This document shows, piece by piece, positions 1 through 5,446 of a DNA stretch of 5,446 nucleotides; within the stretch, counting starts at the first letter, position 1, and each line of letters starts with the position of its first letter. The notes beneath the pieces were generated by a model that was not told the DNA's origin, did no database searches, and saw nothing but the letters and a program-made list of their open reading frames with translations. The stretch covers positions 1 to 5,446 of the forward strand of contig JAUQOX010000199.1 of the NCBI GenBank assembly GCA_030550695.1, read 5' to 3'. Origin of the DNA: Gemmatimonadota bacterium. GTDB lineage: Bacteria; Gemmatimonadota; Gemmatimonadetes; Longimicrobiales; Gaopeijiaceae. The translations under genes and the position numbers were made by a program.

Positions 1-1845
1 CAGCGACCAAGGGGGCTCATGGTCGAACTCCGCCGCCCGGGCATACAACCCATAGAAGGTAGTCTTGTAGGGTGCGAACGTCCCGTTCATGGGGTAGCGC
101 TTCACCACCCCGTCGGAGATGCGCAAGGTGAAGGTGGCATCGGGGGGAAGCGAGTGCCCGTAGGCTGCGAAAATGGCCTGCCCCACCAGCTCGGCGTTGG
201 CGGCGATGAGGGCGTTCAAGGGAGCCGCCCGTTCCGACGCCGCCTTGGCCAACGGATGGATCGCCCGGGCCGCCACGATCATGGGATCGGTGCTGGCGCC
301 CACGGCCTGCGCCCCACCCTCCACCAGACCTCGCCGCACCTCAACGTCCGTCAGCCGGGTACCTCGCACCAGGGCCCGGGCTGCTTCCTCCGGCGTCCGG
401 TTGCCCACCACAGCCCGTAGGAAGGGGTCGCCGGGGGGAAGGGCTGCGGCCGCTGCCTTGAGCTGGGCAGCGAGCGTCAGCTCCTCCACCTCCAGGTCGA
501 AGTTCTGGGCCTGAGCCATCTGCCTTTTCATGGCCTGGAGCCGCTCACCGCGGAAGGCTGGCGAACGCAGAGAGTCGGGTAGCGCCTCTTGTTCCGGAAG
601 TTGCACAAGGTTACCCGCAAGGGTCAGAAGTTGTGAGCCGGCAAAGGAGTGGAAGGTGCGCTGGGCTGCGAAGGTGGCCAGCTCTGCCTGGGCCCGGGCA
701 ATGGCGTCCCAGGCTCCGCCAAACTTCCTCCGCAGCTCGGGGTCAGCGTTGATGCGGCCGCGGAAGTCGTCTTCGAAGGCCTTCTTTCTGGCCATCCGCT
801 CCGGATCCCGGAGTCCCGCCAGGTAGCCGCTGGTAGCCTTGTGGGAGTTTTCTAGACTGAAGATCTGATTCTCCAGACGCCGACGGTCTTCCTCGCTGCG
901 GCCGGCTAGGTGGCGCAGGACTTCCAGTTGCCGCTCATAGCCTGCCAGGGTCATGGGGTACTGCACGTCCCGCAGGTATTCCATCTGGGCCAAGGTCAGA
1001 AGACGTCCCGTGGAGCCGGGATTGCCCACCACGAACACCAGCTCGTTCTCTTGAGCCCCCGCCTCACTCCACCGGAAATAATGGGTGGGCCGATAGGGCT
1101 CGCCGTTCTCGTAAACCCGATAGAAGGTGACGTCCAGGTCGTAGCGGGGGTAGGTGAAGTTGTCCGGATCGCCGCCGAAGAAGGCCACAGCCAGCTCGGG
1201 GGCCATGACCAGCCGCACGTCGGAGAACCGCCGATACTTGTAGAGGGAGTAGATCCCCCCCTGATAGAGGGTCACCAGCTGACAGTTGAGGCCGCTGGTG
1301 CGGGAGCACTCCTCGGTCAGCACGGTTATGACGCTGTCGCGCTGCTGGCCCTGTCGCACCGGGTCGGCGGCCGTCACGGCGGCCCGGACCCGCGCCGTCA
1401 CGTCCTCGATCTCCTGGAGCTGGTCAGCCCAGACCCCTGGGCACCGCTTCTCTTCCTGCCGGGTTCGGGCTACGAACCCCGTCAGCTGATAGTTCTCCGT
1501 TTCCGTGGAGACCGCCGAAATACAGCTCCGGGCACAGTGGTGGTTGGTCATGACCAAACCGTCCGCCGACACGAACGAAGCCGAACAGCCCGGGATCCGT
1601 ACGGCGCTTAAGCGCACGTGGTCGAGCCACTCCTTGGTAGGCCGGAAGCCGTAGGTGGTCTGCCAATAGTCCAGGGGCGGTGCGTCGAAGGTCCACATGG
1701 TCCCGAATTCCTTCAGGAATCCGCTTCCCCCACCCGCCCCCTGTTGGCCCCACACCGGAGCAGCGTTGCCTACCCAAACGCCGGCAAGGCCGAGGGCCAG
1801 CGCCCCGACGATCCGAAATCCGTCTGTGAGGAAGGAATGTCTCAT
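1..1845 (-). CDS. S46 family dipeptidyl-peptidase (DPP7/DPP11-like), 3' end outside the window
   Basis: Exported serine exopeptidase that removes dipeptides from the N-terminus of oligopeptides. The frame is open for 615 codons from ATG 1845 to the window edge, so about 100 residues of a usual 700-720 residue S46 protein are missing. Residues 1-35 look like a signal peptide, with hydrophobic core IVGALALGLAGVWV and likely cleavage near VWG/QQ. Family marks: GLVMTNHHC at 96-104, where H103 aligns with the catalytic His; FFGGDPDNFTYPRY at 222-235; DLDVTFYRVY at 236-245, where D238 aligns with the catalytic Asp; GNPGSTGR at 274-281; an alpha-helical insert at about 290-540; and NGTFAPYKTTFYGLY near 590. 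Six cysteines (87, 104, 108, 135, 180, 188) suit disulfides in an exported protein. The catalytic Ser (GNSGSP region) and the residue separating DPP7 from DPP11 specificity lie beyond the edge, so substrate preference cannot be called. The ATG overlaps the S9 gene's stop by four bases, and an AGGAG Shine-Dalgarno (1856-1860) lies inside that gene. The gene uses some TTA, CTA and TCA codons that the S9 gene avoids. Confidence 0.96.
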   Translation of the reverse strand, partial: MRHSFLTDGFRIVGALALGLAGVWVGNAAPVWGQQGAGGGSGFLKEFGTMWTFDAPPLDYWQTTYGFRPTKEWLDHVRLSAVRIPGCSASFVSADGLVMTNHHCARSCISAVSTETENYQLTGFVARTRQEEKRCPGVWADQLQEIEDVTARVRAAVTAADPVRQGQQRDSVITVLTEECSRTSGLNCQLVTLYQGGIYSLYKYRRFSDVRLVMAPELAVAFFGGDPDNFTYPRYDLDVTFYRVYENGEPYRPTHYFRWSEAGAQENELVFVVGNPGSTGRLLTLAQMEYLRDVQYPMTLAGYERQLEVLRHLAGRSEEDRRRLENQIFSLENSHKATSGYLAGLRDPERMARKKAFEDDFRGRINADPELRRKFGGAWDAIARAQAELATFAAQRTFHSFAGSQLLTLAGNLVQLPEQEALPDSLRSPAFRGERLQAMKRQMAQAQNFDLEVEELTLAAQLKAAAAALPPGDPFLRAVVGNRTPEEAARALVRGTRLTDVEVRRGLVEGGAQAVGASTDPMIVAARAIHPLAKAASERAAPLNALIAANAELVGQAIFAAYGHSLPPDATFTLRISDGVVKRYPMNGTFAPYKTTFYGLYARAAEFDHEPPWSL

Positions 1846-4712
1846 GGCTTATGCACTCCTTGAAAAGGCTCACCCCCGGAGCGTCCCGGGGGGGCGGGTT
1901 GGTCGAAAAAGCGGGGGGCGTAGTCCCGAAGGTGCCGCTCCTTTTCCAGATAGGGTACCCCGCTCCTCATCCAATCGGGGGCCGGTGCCCCCTTGAGGTG
2001 ATGATCGAAAAAGTCCTGGAGGCGCATCTGGAAGTCGATGCGGTTCTCCAGCCTCTGCAGTCCGTGGCCTTCCTTGGGATAGGAGAGCCAGATGATGGGT
2101 CTGCCCAGGAAACGAAGGGCGTTGTACCACTCCAACCCTTGTTCCCAATTCACCGTCCCGTCGTCTTCCCCGTGGAGGTAGAGGATGGGGGTGGTGACGT
2201 TCTGCACACCGGAGATGGGGGATTGGTCCCAGTAAAGCTGGAAATCGTCGTAGGGGTTGGTCCCGTACCGCCCCTGGCCGTAGATGTCGTAGCGGTGGTT
2301 GTTCTGGCCCGAGCTCTTGAAAAGCTGGTTGAACTCGCTCACCAGGTTGATGGGCGCCGCCCCATGGGCGATGGCTGCGAACATCTTGGAGCGGGTGGCG
2401 ATGTAGGCAGCCCCACCCCCACTGAAGGAGTGACCGCTCAGCCCGATCCGGCCGGGGTCGGCGTACCCCATGTCGATGACCTTCTGCACTGCCGCTTCGA
2501 CGCACTCCAGCATGTCGGAATGGGTGGTGCCGGTCCGGAAATGGATGTCCGGCTGCATGACCAGATAACCGTTGCTGACATAGCCGGCAAAATTGGGTGC
2601 GTGGCGGTAGGCCGGGGTGGGGTAGAGGTGGAGGTCCTGCGAAGTGTCTTCGTAGAACCGCACGATCATGGGGAGCCTCTGCCCCGGCTCGTAGGTATCC
2701 GGTATGGCCAGGGTCCCTTGGAGCCGAACCCCGTCCCGGTTGTTGTATTCGAAGAGGATCCTAAAGCCCCAGAGGTAGTCATCCTGTTGGGGGTTCGCCA
2801 CCGTCACCCGCTTCCTCGAGGCAAAATCCCTCCCGCTGACCCAGAGGTCGGGGAACTCGCGGAACGTCTGCACGGTGAACAGGTACCGCTCGGCGTTGCG
2901 GGCCTTCTGGGGCCGGCCGAACTTCCGGTCCTCCCAGACCAGCGCCTGCATCCGGCCGTGGGCCAGCTCGAAAAAACCCTCCCGCTTGGTCCATCGCCCG
3001 TAGGCCGTGAAGAGAAGGGGTCTGTCCAGATCCACGAACCGCTCCTCGGGGTCGGTCCGGAGATAACGGAGAACGATCTCTTCCCGTTCCCCCACCCCTT
3101 GGGTCAAGTTGGTGGCCGGCCTTCCGTCCAAGGGCTGGAGCCATACGTCGTGGCGGTGGTTCAGGAGCACGCCCCGCCCGTCCTTGGCCCATCCGGCCAC
3201 ACCGTAGGGAGGCCGTTCTCCCGGGTGGTCGTAGTCTTCGTCCACGAAGCTTACCGGCGCCCGCTCCGTCAGGTTGCGGTGCCGACCGCTGGCCATGTCG
3301 TAGAGCCACACGTGCCCGTCCTTCCAGTACAGGAAGAAGGCGCCGTCCGGCGAGAGGCCAAGGGTCCGAAAGTGGCCTACCAGGAACAGGGTCCTCTCCC
3401 CCGTACGGGGGTCGACGCGGTAGTAGTCGGCGTAAGGCGGCTTCCAATCCGATACGTAGGGCGAGGCGTCGGTCCCCACGGCCCACCGTCCGTCGCGGCC
3501 AGGCTGCACGTTCTGCATGGCCGAGTCCGCCAGGGGTACCACACGCCGCAACTCCAGGTGGGCGGCAGCCAGGAAAGTCCGGTCCCGGTCCCGGACCGCC
3601 TGGCGCTGCTGTACGGACTGGAGGCGATCGTCCGCCCAGTGCCAGATGTTCACATCGGCCAGGGGAAGGGCCTCCTTGGGCCAAGGGGGGAGCTTCTCCG
3701 CCTGGGGCTTGATCCCCACGAACACCGTAGCCAGGTCCTCGCTCCAGGTCAGTTCTCCCTTTTCGCTGAAGACCCAATCCTTCGGCAGCCCTCCCTCCCC
3801 TCCGCTCCCGAAGACCACCCTCCGGGCCACGGGGGCGTCGAGGCCGGCGACGGCCACCAAGGCATTCTCCCTCTCCGTCTTCCCTTCCGGCACCGTCCCC
3901 CTCAGCGCCGCCACTCCGTCCCCTTCCGGCGACCAGGTGAGGCGGCTGTACCGCCCACTCCCCTGGTCCAAAGGCCGGCGGACACCCAGAGCCAGGTCCA
4001 GGAGGTAGAGCCCGTTGCCGTCCCCATCTGCGGCATCCACGGTGTACGCCAGATAGGTTCCGGGCTTGTTGAAGGCCGCCTCGTCCACACTCCCCAGAAG
4101 TTCGTCGTAGCCGGCCCGAAGGCCCCTGAGGATCACATCCCTGCCCCGAAGCTCCGCCTTGGGGTCCTTCCGCCGCTTCCGGACCAGGAGATGGCCTCCT
4201 CCTCGGCTGAATTCGAAGGATTCCGCATCTTCCCACGACACCCGCTCCCCGTTGGACAGGCGCAGGAGTTCCACCCTCCTCGTCACAGGTTTTTCTTCCC
4301 TGCGGGCCGCCTCCGCCTCGGCGAAGGGGGGCGAGACGAAGTAGGCCACCCACCGCCCGTCATCGGAAAACACGGGTTCGGAACCCCGGGGAATCTCGTA
4401 ACGCACCTCCGAATCCAGGGCCGCCACATGGAGCGTGTCATCCCCCCGTTCCCGGCGATAGGTCCAGGCCACCCATCGCCCGTCGGGGGCGATGGTCTCT
4501 CCGACGATGGTCCTCCAGAGGCGGTATTCGGAGATGGGGAGGGGACGCTTGGCAGGGGAAGCGACGAACTCCTGGCCCCGAGCGCCCGCCGCGCCGGCCA
4601 GGACGGCCGCCAGCACCAAGACCCAAAGGGGGAGGGGGTTCTTCGCCCGCCCGGGGGCAAGGGCGGCGGACCTTGGACGGTGGCGACAGCAGATCGGTGA
4701 GGTCCAAAGCAT
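1842..4712 (-). CDS. Secreted S9 family (prolyl oligopeptidase-type) serine peptidase, 956 aa
   Basis: Extracytoplasmic serine peptidase of the prolyl oligopeptidase/DPP4 clan, expected to cleave short peptides; exact specificity unknown. Residues 1-46 form a long basic n-region plus hydrophobic core (LPLWVLVLAAVLAGAAGA), with likely cleavage at ARG/QEF. Residues about 60-650 form a beta-propeller with repeated blade motifs such as APDGRWVAWTY, SDDGRWVAYF, WSPEGDGVAAL, SPDGAFFLYW and WAKDGRGVLLN. Residues about 655-935 form the alpha/beta hydrolase, starting around LQGTLAIPDTY. Triad: S762 in GLSGHSFSGGG, D851 in HGEDDGTV and H883 in KEGHGL. Y687 (RFYEDTSQ) sits where the family's oxyanion-hole Tyr is expected, but the usual GGP after it is replaced by EDT. 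The protein is longer than DPP4 or POP (about 700-770 aa), like the large bacterial S9 group. ATG 4712 is preferred because GGAG lies seven bases upstream; GTG 4754 is in frame but has a poor Shine-Dalgarno. The gene ends in a four-base overlap with the S46 gene. No TTA, CTA or TCA codon occurs over 1851-4700. Confidence 0.95.
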   Translation of the reverse strand: MLWTSPICCRHRPRSAALAPGRAKNPLPLWVLVLAAVLAGAAGARGQEFVASPAKRPLPISEYRLWRTIVGETIAPDGRWVAWTYRRERGDDTLHVAALDSEVRYEIPRGSEPVFSDDGRWVAYFVSPPFAEAEAARREEKPVTRRVELLRLSNGERVSWEDAESFEFSRGGGHLLVRKRRKDPKAELRGRDVILRGLRAGYDELLGSVDEAAFNKPGTYLAYTVDAADGDGNGLYLLDLALGVRRPLDQGSGRYSRLTWSPEGDGVAALRGTVPEGKTERENALVAVAGLDAPVARRVVFGSGGEGGLPKDWVFSEKGELTWSEDLATVFVGIKPQAEKLPPWPKEALPLADVNIWHWADDRLQSVQQRQAVRDRDRTFLAAAHLELRRVVPLADSAMQNVQPGRDGRWAVGTDASPYVSDWKPPYADYYRVDPRTGERTLFLVGHFRTLGLSPDGAFFLYWKDGHVWLYDMASGRHRNLTERAPVSFVDEDYDHPGERPPYGVAGWAKDGRGVLLNHRHDVWLQPLDGRPATNLTQGVGEREEIVLRYLRTDPEERFVDLDRPLLFTAYGRWTKREGFFELAHGRMQALVWEDRKFGRPQKARNAERYLFTVQTFREFPDLWVSGRDFASRKRVTVANPQQDDYLWGFRILFEYNNRDGVRLQGTLAIPDTYEPGQRLPMIVRFYEDTSQDLHLYPTPAYRHAPNFAGYVSNGYLVMQPDIHFRTGTTHSDMLECVEAAVQKVIDMGYADPGRIGLSGHSFSGGGAAYIATRSKMFAAIAHGAAPINLVSEFNQLFKSSGQNNHRYDIYGQGRYGTNPYDDFQLYWDQSPISGVQNVTTPILYLHGEDDGTVNWEQGLEWYNALRFLGRPIIWLSYPKEGHGLQRLENRIDFQMRLQDFFDHHLKGAPAPDWMRSGVPYLEKERHLRDYAPRFFDQPAPPGRSGGEPFQGVHKP
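1856..1860 (-). promoter_or_regulatory. Shine-Dalgarno AGGAG of the S46 gene, inside the S9 gene
   Basis: On the minus strand the sequence reads TTCAAGGAG, then ten bases, then the S46 ATG at 1845. The site lies within the last codons of the S9 gene (Gln-Gly-Val). With the ATGA stop/start overlap at 1842-1845, this suggests that the S46 gene is translated by re-initiation or by coupled initiation after the S9 gene. The ten-base spacing is at the long end of normal. Confidence 0.7.
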
Positions 4713-4719
4713 GGTGGGA

Positions 4720-4723
4720 CTCC
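4720..4723 (-). promoter_or_regulatory. Shine-Dalgarno GGAG that decides the S9 start
   Basis: Minus strand CCGGAG, a seven-base spacer, then ATG at 4712. The alternative in-frame GTG at 4754 is preceded only by CCATCCCCGGGGC, which has no convincing Shine-Dalgarno match. This supports the 956-residue form over the 970-residue form. Confidence 0.6.
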
Positions 4724-4765
4724 GGCGGAACGACCTCGAGCGGGGATGGCACACGCCCCGGGGAT

Positions 4766-4794
4766 GGGGCCGACGCCCACCGCGGAGCGGCCCC
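4766..4794. repeat. Seven-base perfect inverted repeat upstream of the S9 gene
   Basis: GGGGCCG (4766-4772) and CGGCCCC (4788-4794) are exact inverted copies separated by 15 bases, about 54 bases upstream of the S9 ATG. It could be a second hairpin in the S9 leader or a protein-binding site. Its pure G+C content in GC-rich DNA makes chance a serious alternative. Confidence 0.3.
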
Positions 4795-4813
4795 CCGCCG
4801 GGGAAACTACGCT

Positions 4814-4842
4814 ACCTCGCGCCCTCCCCGCAGGCGCGAAGT
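4814..4842 (-). terminator. Strong GC-rich stem-loop between lipoprotein and S9 genes (terminator or leader structure)
   Basis: On the minus strand ACTTCGCGCC, a nine-base loop, then GGCGCGAGGT gives a ten-pair stem with a single G-U wobble. It begins about 57 bases after the lipoprotein stop and ends about 100 bases before the S9 start. There is no U-tract after it (AGCGTAGTTTCCCC follows), so it is not a textbook intrinsic terminator. It could be a U-less terminator, a 3' stabiliser, a leader structure of the S9 mRNA, or chance pairing in GC-rich DNA. Confidence 0.4.
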
Positions 4843-4898
4843 CTCTCCTTCCGATGGGCCGGCCAAGGGGGATACCAAACCTTGGGCCCCTTCTCTCC

Positions 4899-5288
4899 TC
4901 ACCCCTGCCGTTTCTTCCCCGTGATCAGCCCCGACATCCCTCCGCCCTGGAACGTCCCCTGCAGCCCGGTGTCGTCGAAGGTGACTTTGAACGAGACCAC
5001 CATGCCGCCCGGGTCCACGTCGAAGGTCATCTCCTTCCCGTCCACCACCAGGTTCATGACCTCCACCGTCCCCATATCCGAGGCGATGGTCCCCACGAAT
5101 TTGCCGTCCTGTTTCCGCACGGTCAGGGTGGCGGCCAGTTGGCCGGCGTCGAAGCTGATGGTGCAATCGTACACCCCCGAAGGATCGGGGGGAGGGGGGG
5201 GCGGGGGAGGGCCGGCAGAGGCGCAGGCCTGCAGAAGGGCGGCAAAGGCAAGGGCGGGCAGTCCAAGAGGCGGAACGGTCCGGCGCAT
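4899..5288 (-). CDS. Small outer-membrane-type lipoprotein with polyproline linker and beta-rich domain
   Basis: 129-residue predicted lipoprotein whose function I do not recognise. Residues 1-21 are a type II signal peptide (two arginines, then LPALAFAALLQA), and LLQAC gives a lipobox with C22 as the lipidated residue. Ala at +2 suggests sorting to the outer membrane rather than inner-membrane retention. Residues 27-34 are eight consecutive prolines, a likely extended linker. Residues 38-125 alternate short hydrophobic strands with Gly/Asp turns (TLTVRKQDGKFVGTIASDMG, EVMNLVVDGKEMTFDV, FKVTFDDTGLQGTFQGG, MSGLITGKK), predicting a small antiparallel beta fold. The style resembles small beta domains attached to exported amidohydrolases and peptidases in Gemmatimonadota and Acidobacteriota; that likeness is from memory and unverified. 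ATG 5288 is chosen because it has a GAGGA Shine-Dalgarno six bases upstream and starts right at the signal peptide. An in-frame ATG at 5438 would bury the signal. It lies 186 bp upstream of the S9 gene on the same strand, so a shared transcript is possible but unproven. Confidence 0.8.
   Translation of the reverse strand: MRRTVPPLGLPALAFAALLQACASAGPPPPPPPPDPSGVYDCTISFDAGQLAATLTVRKQDGKFVGTIASDMGTVEVMNLVVDGKEMTFDVDPGGMVVSFKVTFDDTGLQGTFQGGGMSGLITGKKRQG
5187..5211 (+). other. G-quadruplex motif in the polyproline segment of the lipoprotein gene
   Basis: The plus strand carries four G runs of 6, 8, 5 and 3 bases separated by single bases (A, C, A). This satisfies the standard four-run G-quadruplex pattern with one-base loops. 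It is the template strand of the lipoprotein gene, so the mRNA is C-rich here and encodes eight prolines in a row. The pattern is directly visible; folding in vivo is inference. Confidence 0.6.
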
Positions 5289-5294
5289 GGGGAA

Positions 5295-5299
5295 TCCTC
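5295..5299 (-). promoter_or_regulatory. Shine-Dalgarno GAGGA that decides the lipoprotein start
   Basis: Minus strand GCGAGGA, a six-base spacer (TTCCCC), then ATG at 5288. The spacing is good and the start sits exactly at the N-terminus of a type II signal peptide. No such site precedes the in-frame ATG at 5438 (preceded by CTTTTCCT). Confidence 0.65.
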
Positions 5300-5446
5300 G
5301 CAAGGTCAAGGGCAAACCGGTGATCAGCGTCGAAGGGACACCGGCCGCCAGCCGCGAACCGGCCCCCACGGGCCTCAAGAGAACGGTAAGGACCCGGCCT
5401 GGCAAGATCCTCAGGGTCGGGCCCCAGCCGCCCGGCATAGGAAAAG
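5300..5446. other. Leader DNA upstream of the lipoprotein gene, no supportable gene
   Basis: GC-rich DNA between the right window edge and the lipoprotein Shine-Dalgarno. I found no convincing -35/-10 pair, RNA gene or terminator. Frames remain open here mainly because of high GC, and none shows protein family features. The promoter of the lipoprotein gene may lie here or beyond the edge. Confidence 0.4.

Noticed and set aside
910..1611. Plus-strand open frame of 233 residues opposite the S46 gene
   Set aside because: In-register antisense shadow ending where the S46 gene uses a TTA codon. The minus strand here carries the catalytic His and Asp motifs of S46.
1424..1873. Minus-strand 149-residue frame overlapping the S46 start
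   Set aside because: It is a different frame from the S46 reading frame and gives an arginine/glycine-rich sequence without recognisable features. The S46 frame from ATG 1845 explains this region fully.
1851..4700. A 949-residue open frame on the plus strand, opposite the S9 gene
   Set aside because: It is exactly in register with the S9 codons and stays open because the S9 gene uses no TTA, CTA or TCA codon. Its translation is proline, glycine and valine rich with no family features, while the minus strand has signal peptide, propeller and catalytic triad.
4713..4754. GTG 4754 as the S9 start
   Set aside because: In frame, but with poor upstream ribosome-binding sequence. It adds 14 residues to an already long signal n-region. 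ATG 4712 has GGAG at seven bases.
4843..4852. GGAAGGAGAG on the minus strand as a ribosome-binding site for a small gene
   Set aside because: No ATG, GTG or TTG occurs within a workable distance downstream, so no gene can be assigned to it.
4863..4885. CCAAGG...CCTTGG inverted repeat just after the lipoprotein stop as a terminator
   Set aside because: Only six pairs with an 11-base loop, a bulge before any extension, and no U-tract afterwards. Chance is more likely than a terminator.
5289..5438. Fifty-codon N-terminal extension of the lipoprotein from ATG 5438
   Set aside because: It has no Shine-Dalgarno and would place the lipobox signal about 70 residues into the protein. The internal ATG 5288 has a good Shine-Dalgarno and starts directly at the signal peptide.

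Overview
The window comes from a GC-rich bacterial genome with a Gram-negative cell plan. All three supported genes lie on the minus strand, and all three products carry export signals. The exported S9 and S46 peptidases, together with a small beta-rich lipoprotein, resemble gene sets seen in Gemmatimonadota, Acidobacteriota or Bacteroidota-like lineages. High GC and the S9 sequence style make a Gemmatimonadota-like source my best guess. This is an inference from family knowledge, not from a search.

Layout, in the direction of transcription (right to left): 5289-5446 is leader DNA with no supportable gene. 4899-5288 encodes a 129-residue lipoprotein with a lipobox, an eight-proline linker and one small beta-rich domain of unknown function. 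4713-4898 is intergenic and holds two GC-rich inverted repeats. 1842-4712 encodes a 956-residue secreted S9 (prolyl oligopeptidase family) serine peptidase with an N-terminal beta-propeller and a C-terminal alpha/beta hydrolase; its triad can be assigned as S762, D851 and H883. 1-1845 encodes the first 615 residues of an S46 (DPP7/DPP11 family) dipeptidyl-peptidase that runs off the left edge before its catalytic serine.

The two peptidase genes overlap by four bases (ATGA), so they are almost certainly co-transcribed and probably translationally coupled. Both products should act outside the cytoplasm on peptides. S46 enzymes remove dipeptides from the N-terminus, and S9 enzymes cleave small peptides, often next to proline. 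The likely joint role is extracytoplasmic breakdown of oligopeptides for amino-acid nutrition. The lipoprotein may or may not belong to the same transcript. I saw no RNA gene, mobile element, CRISPR array or clear canonical promoter. The window looks mostly like ordinary catabolic content. The points most worth a second look are the unusual S9 active-site loops, the G-quadruplex/polyproline tract in the lipoprotein gene, and the codon-use contrast between the two coupled peptidase genes.
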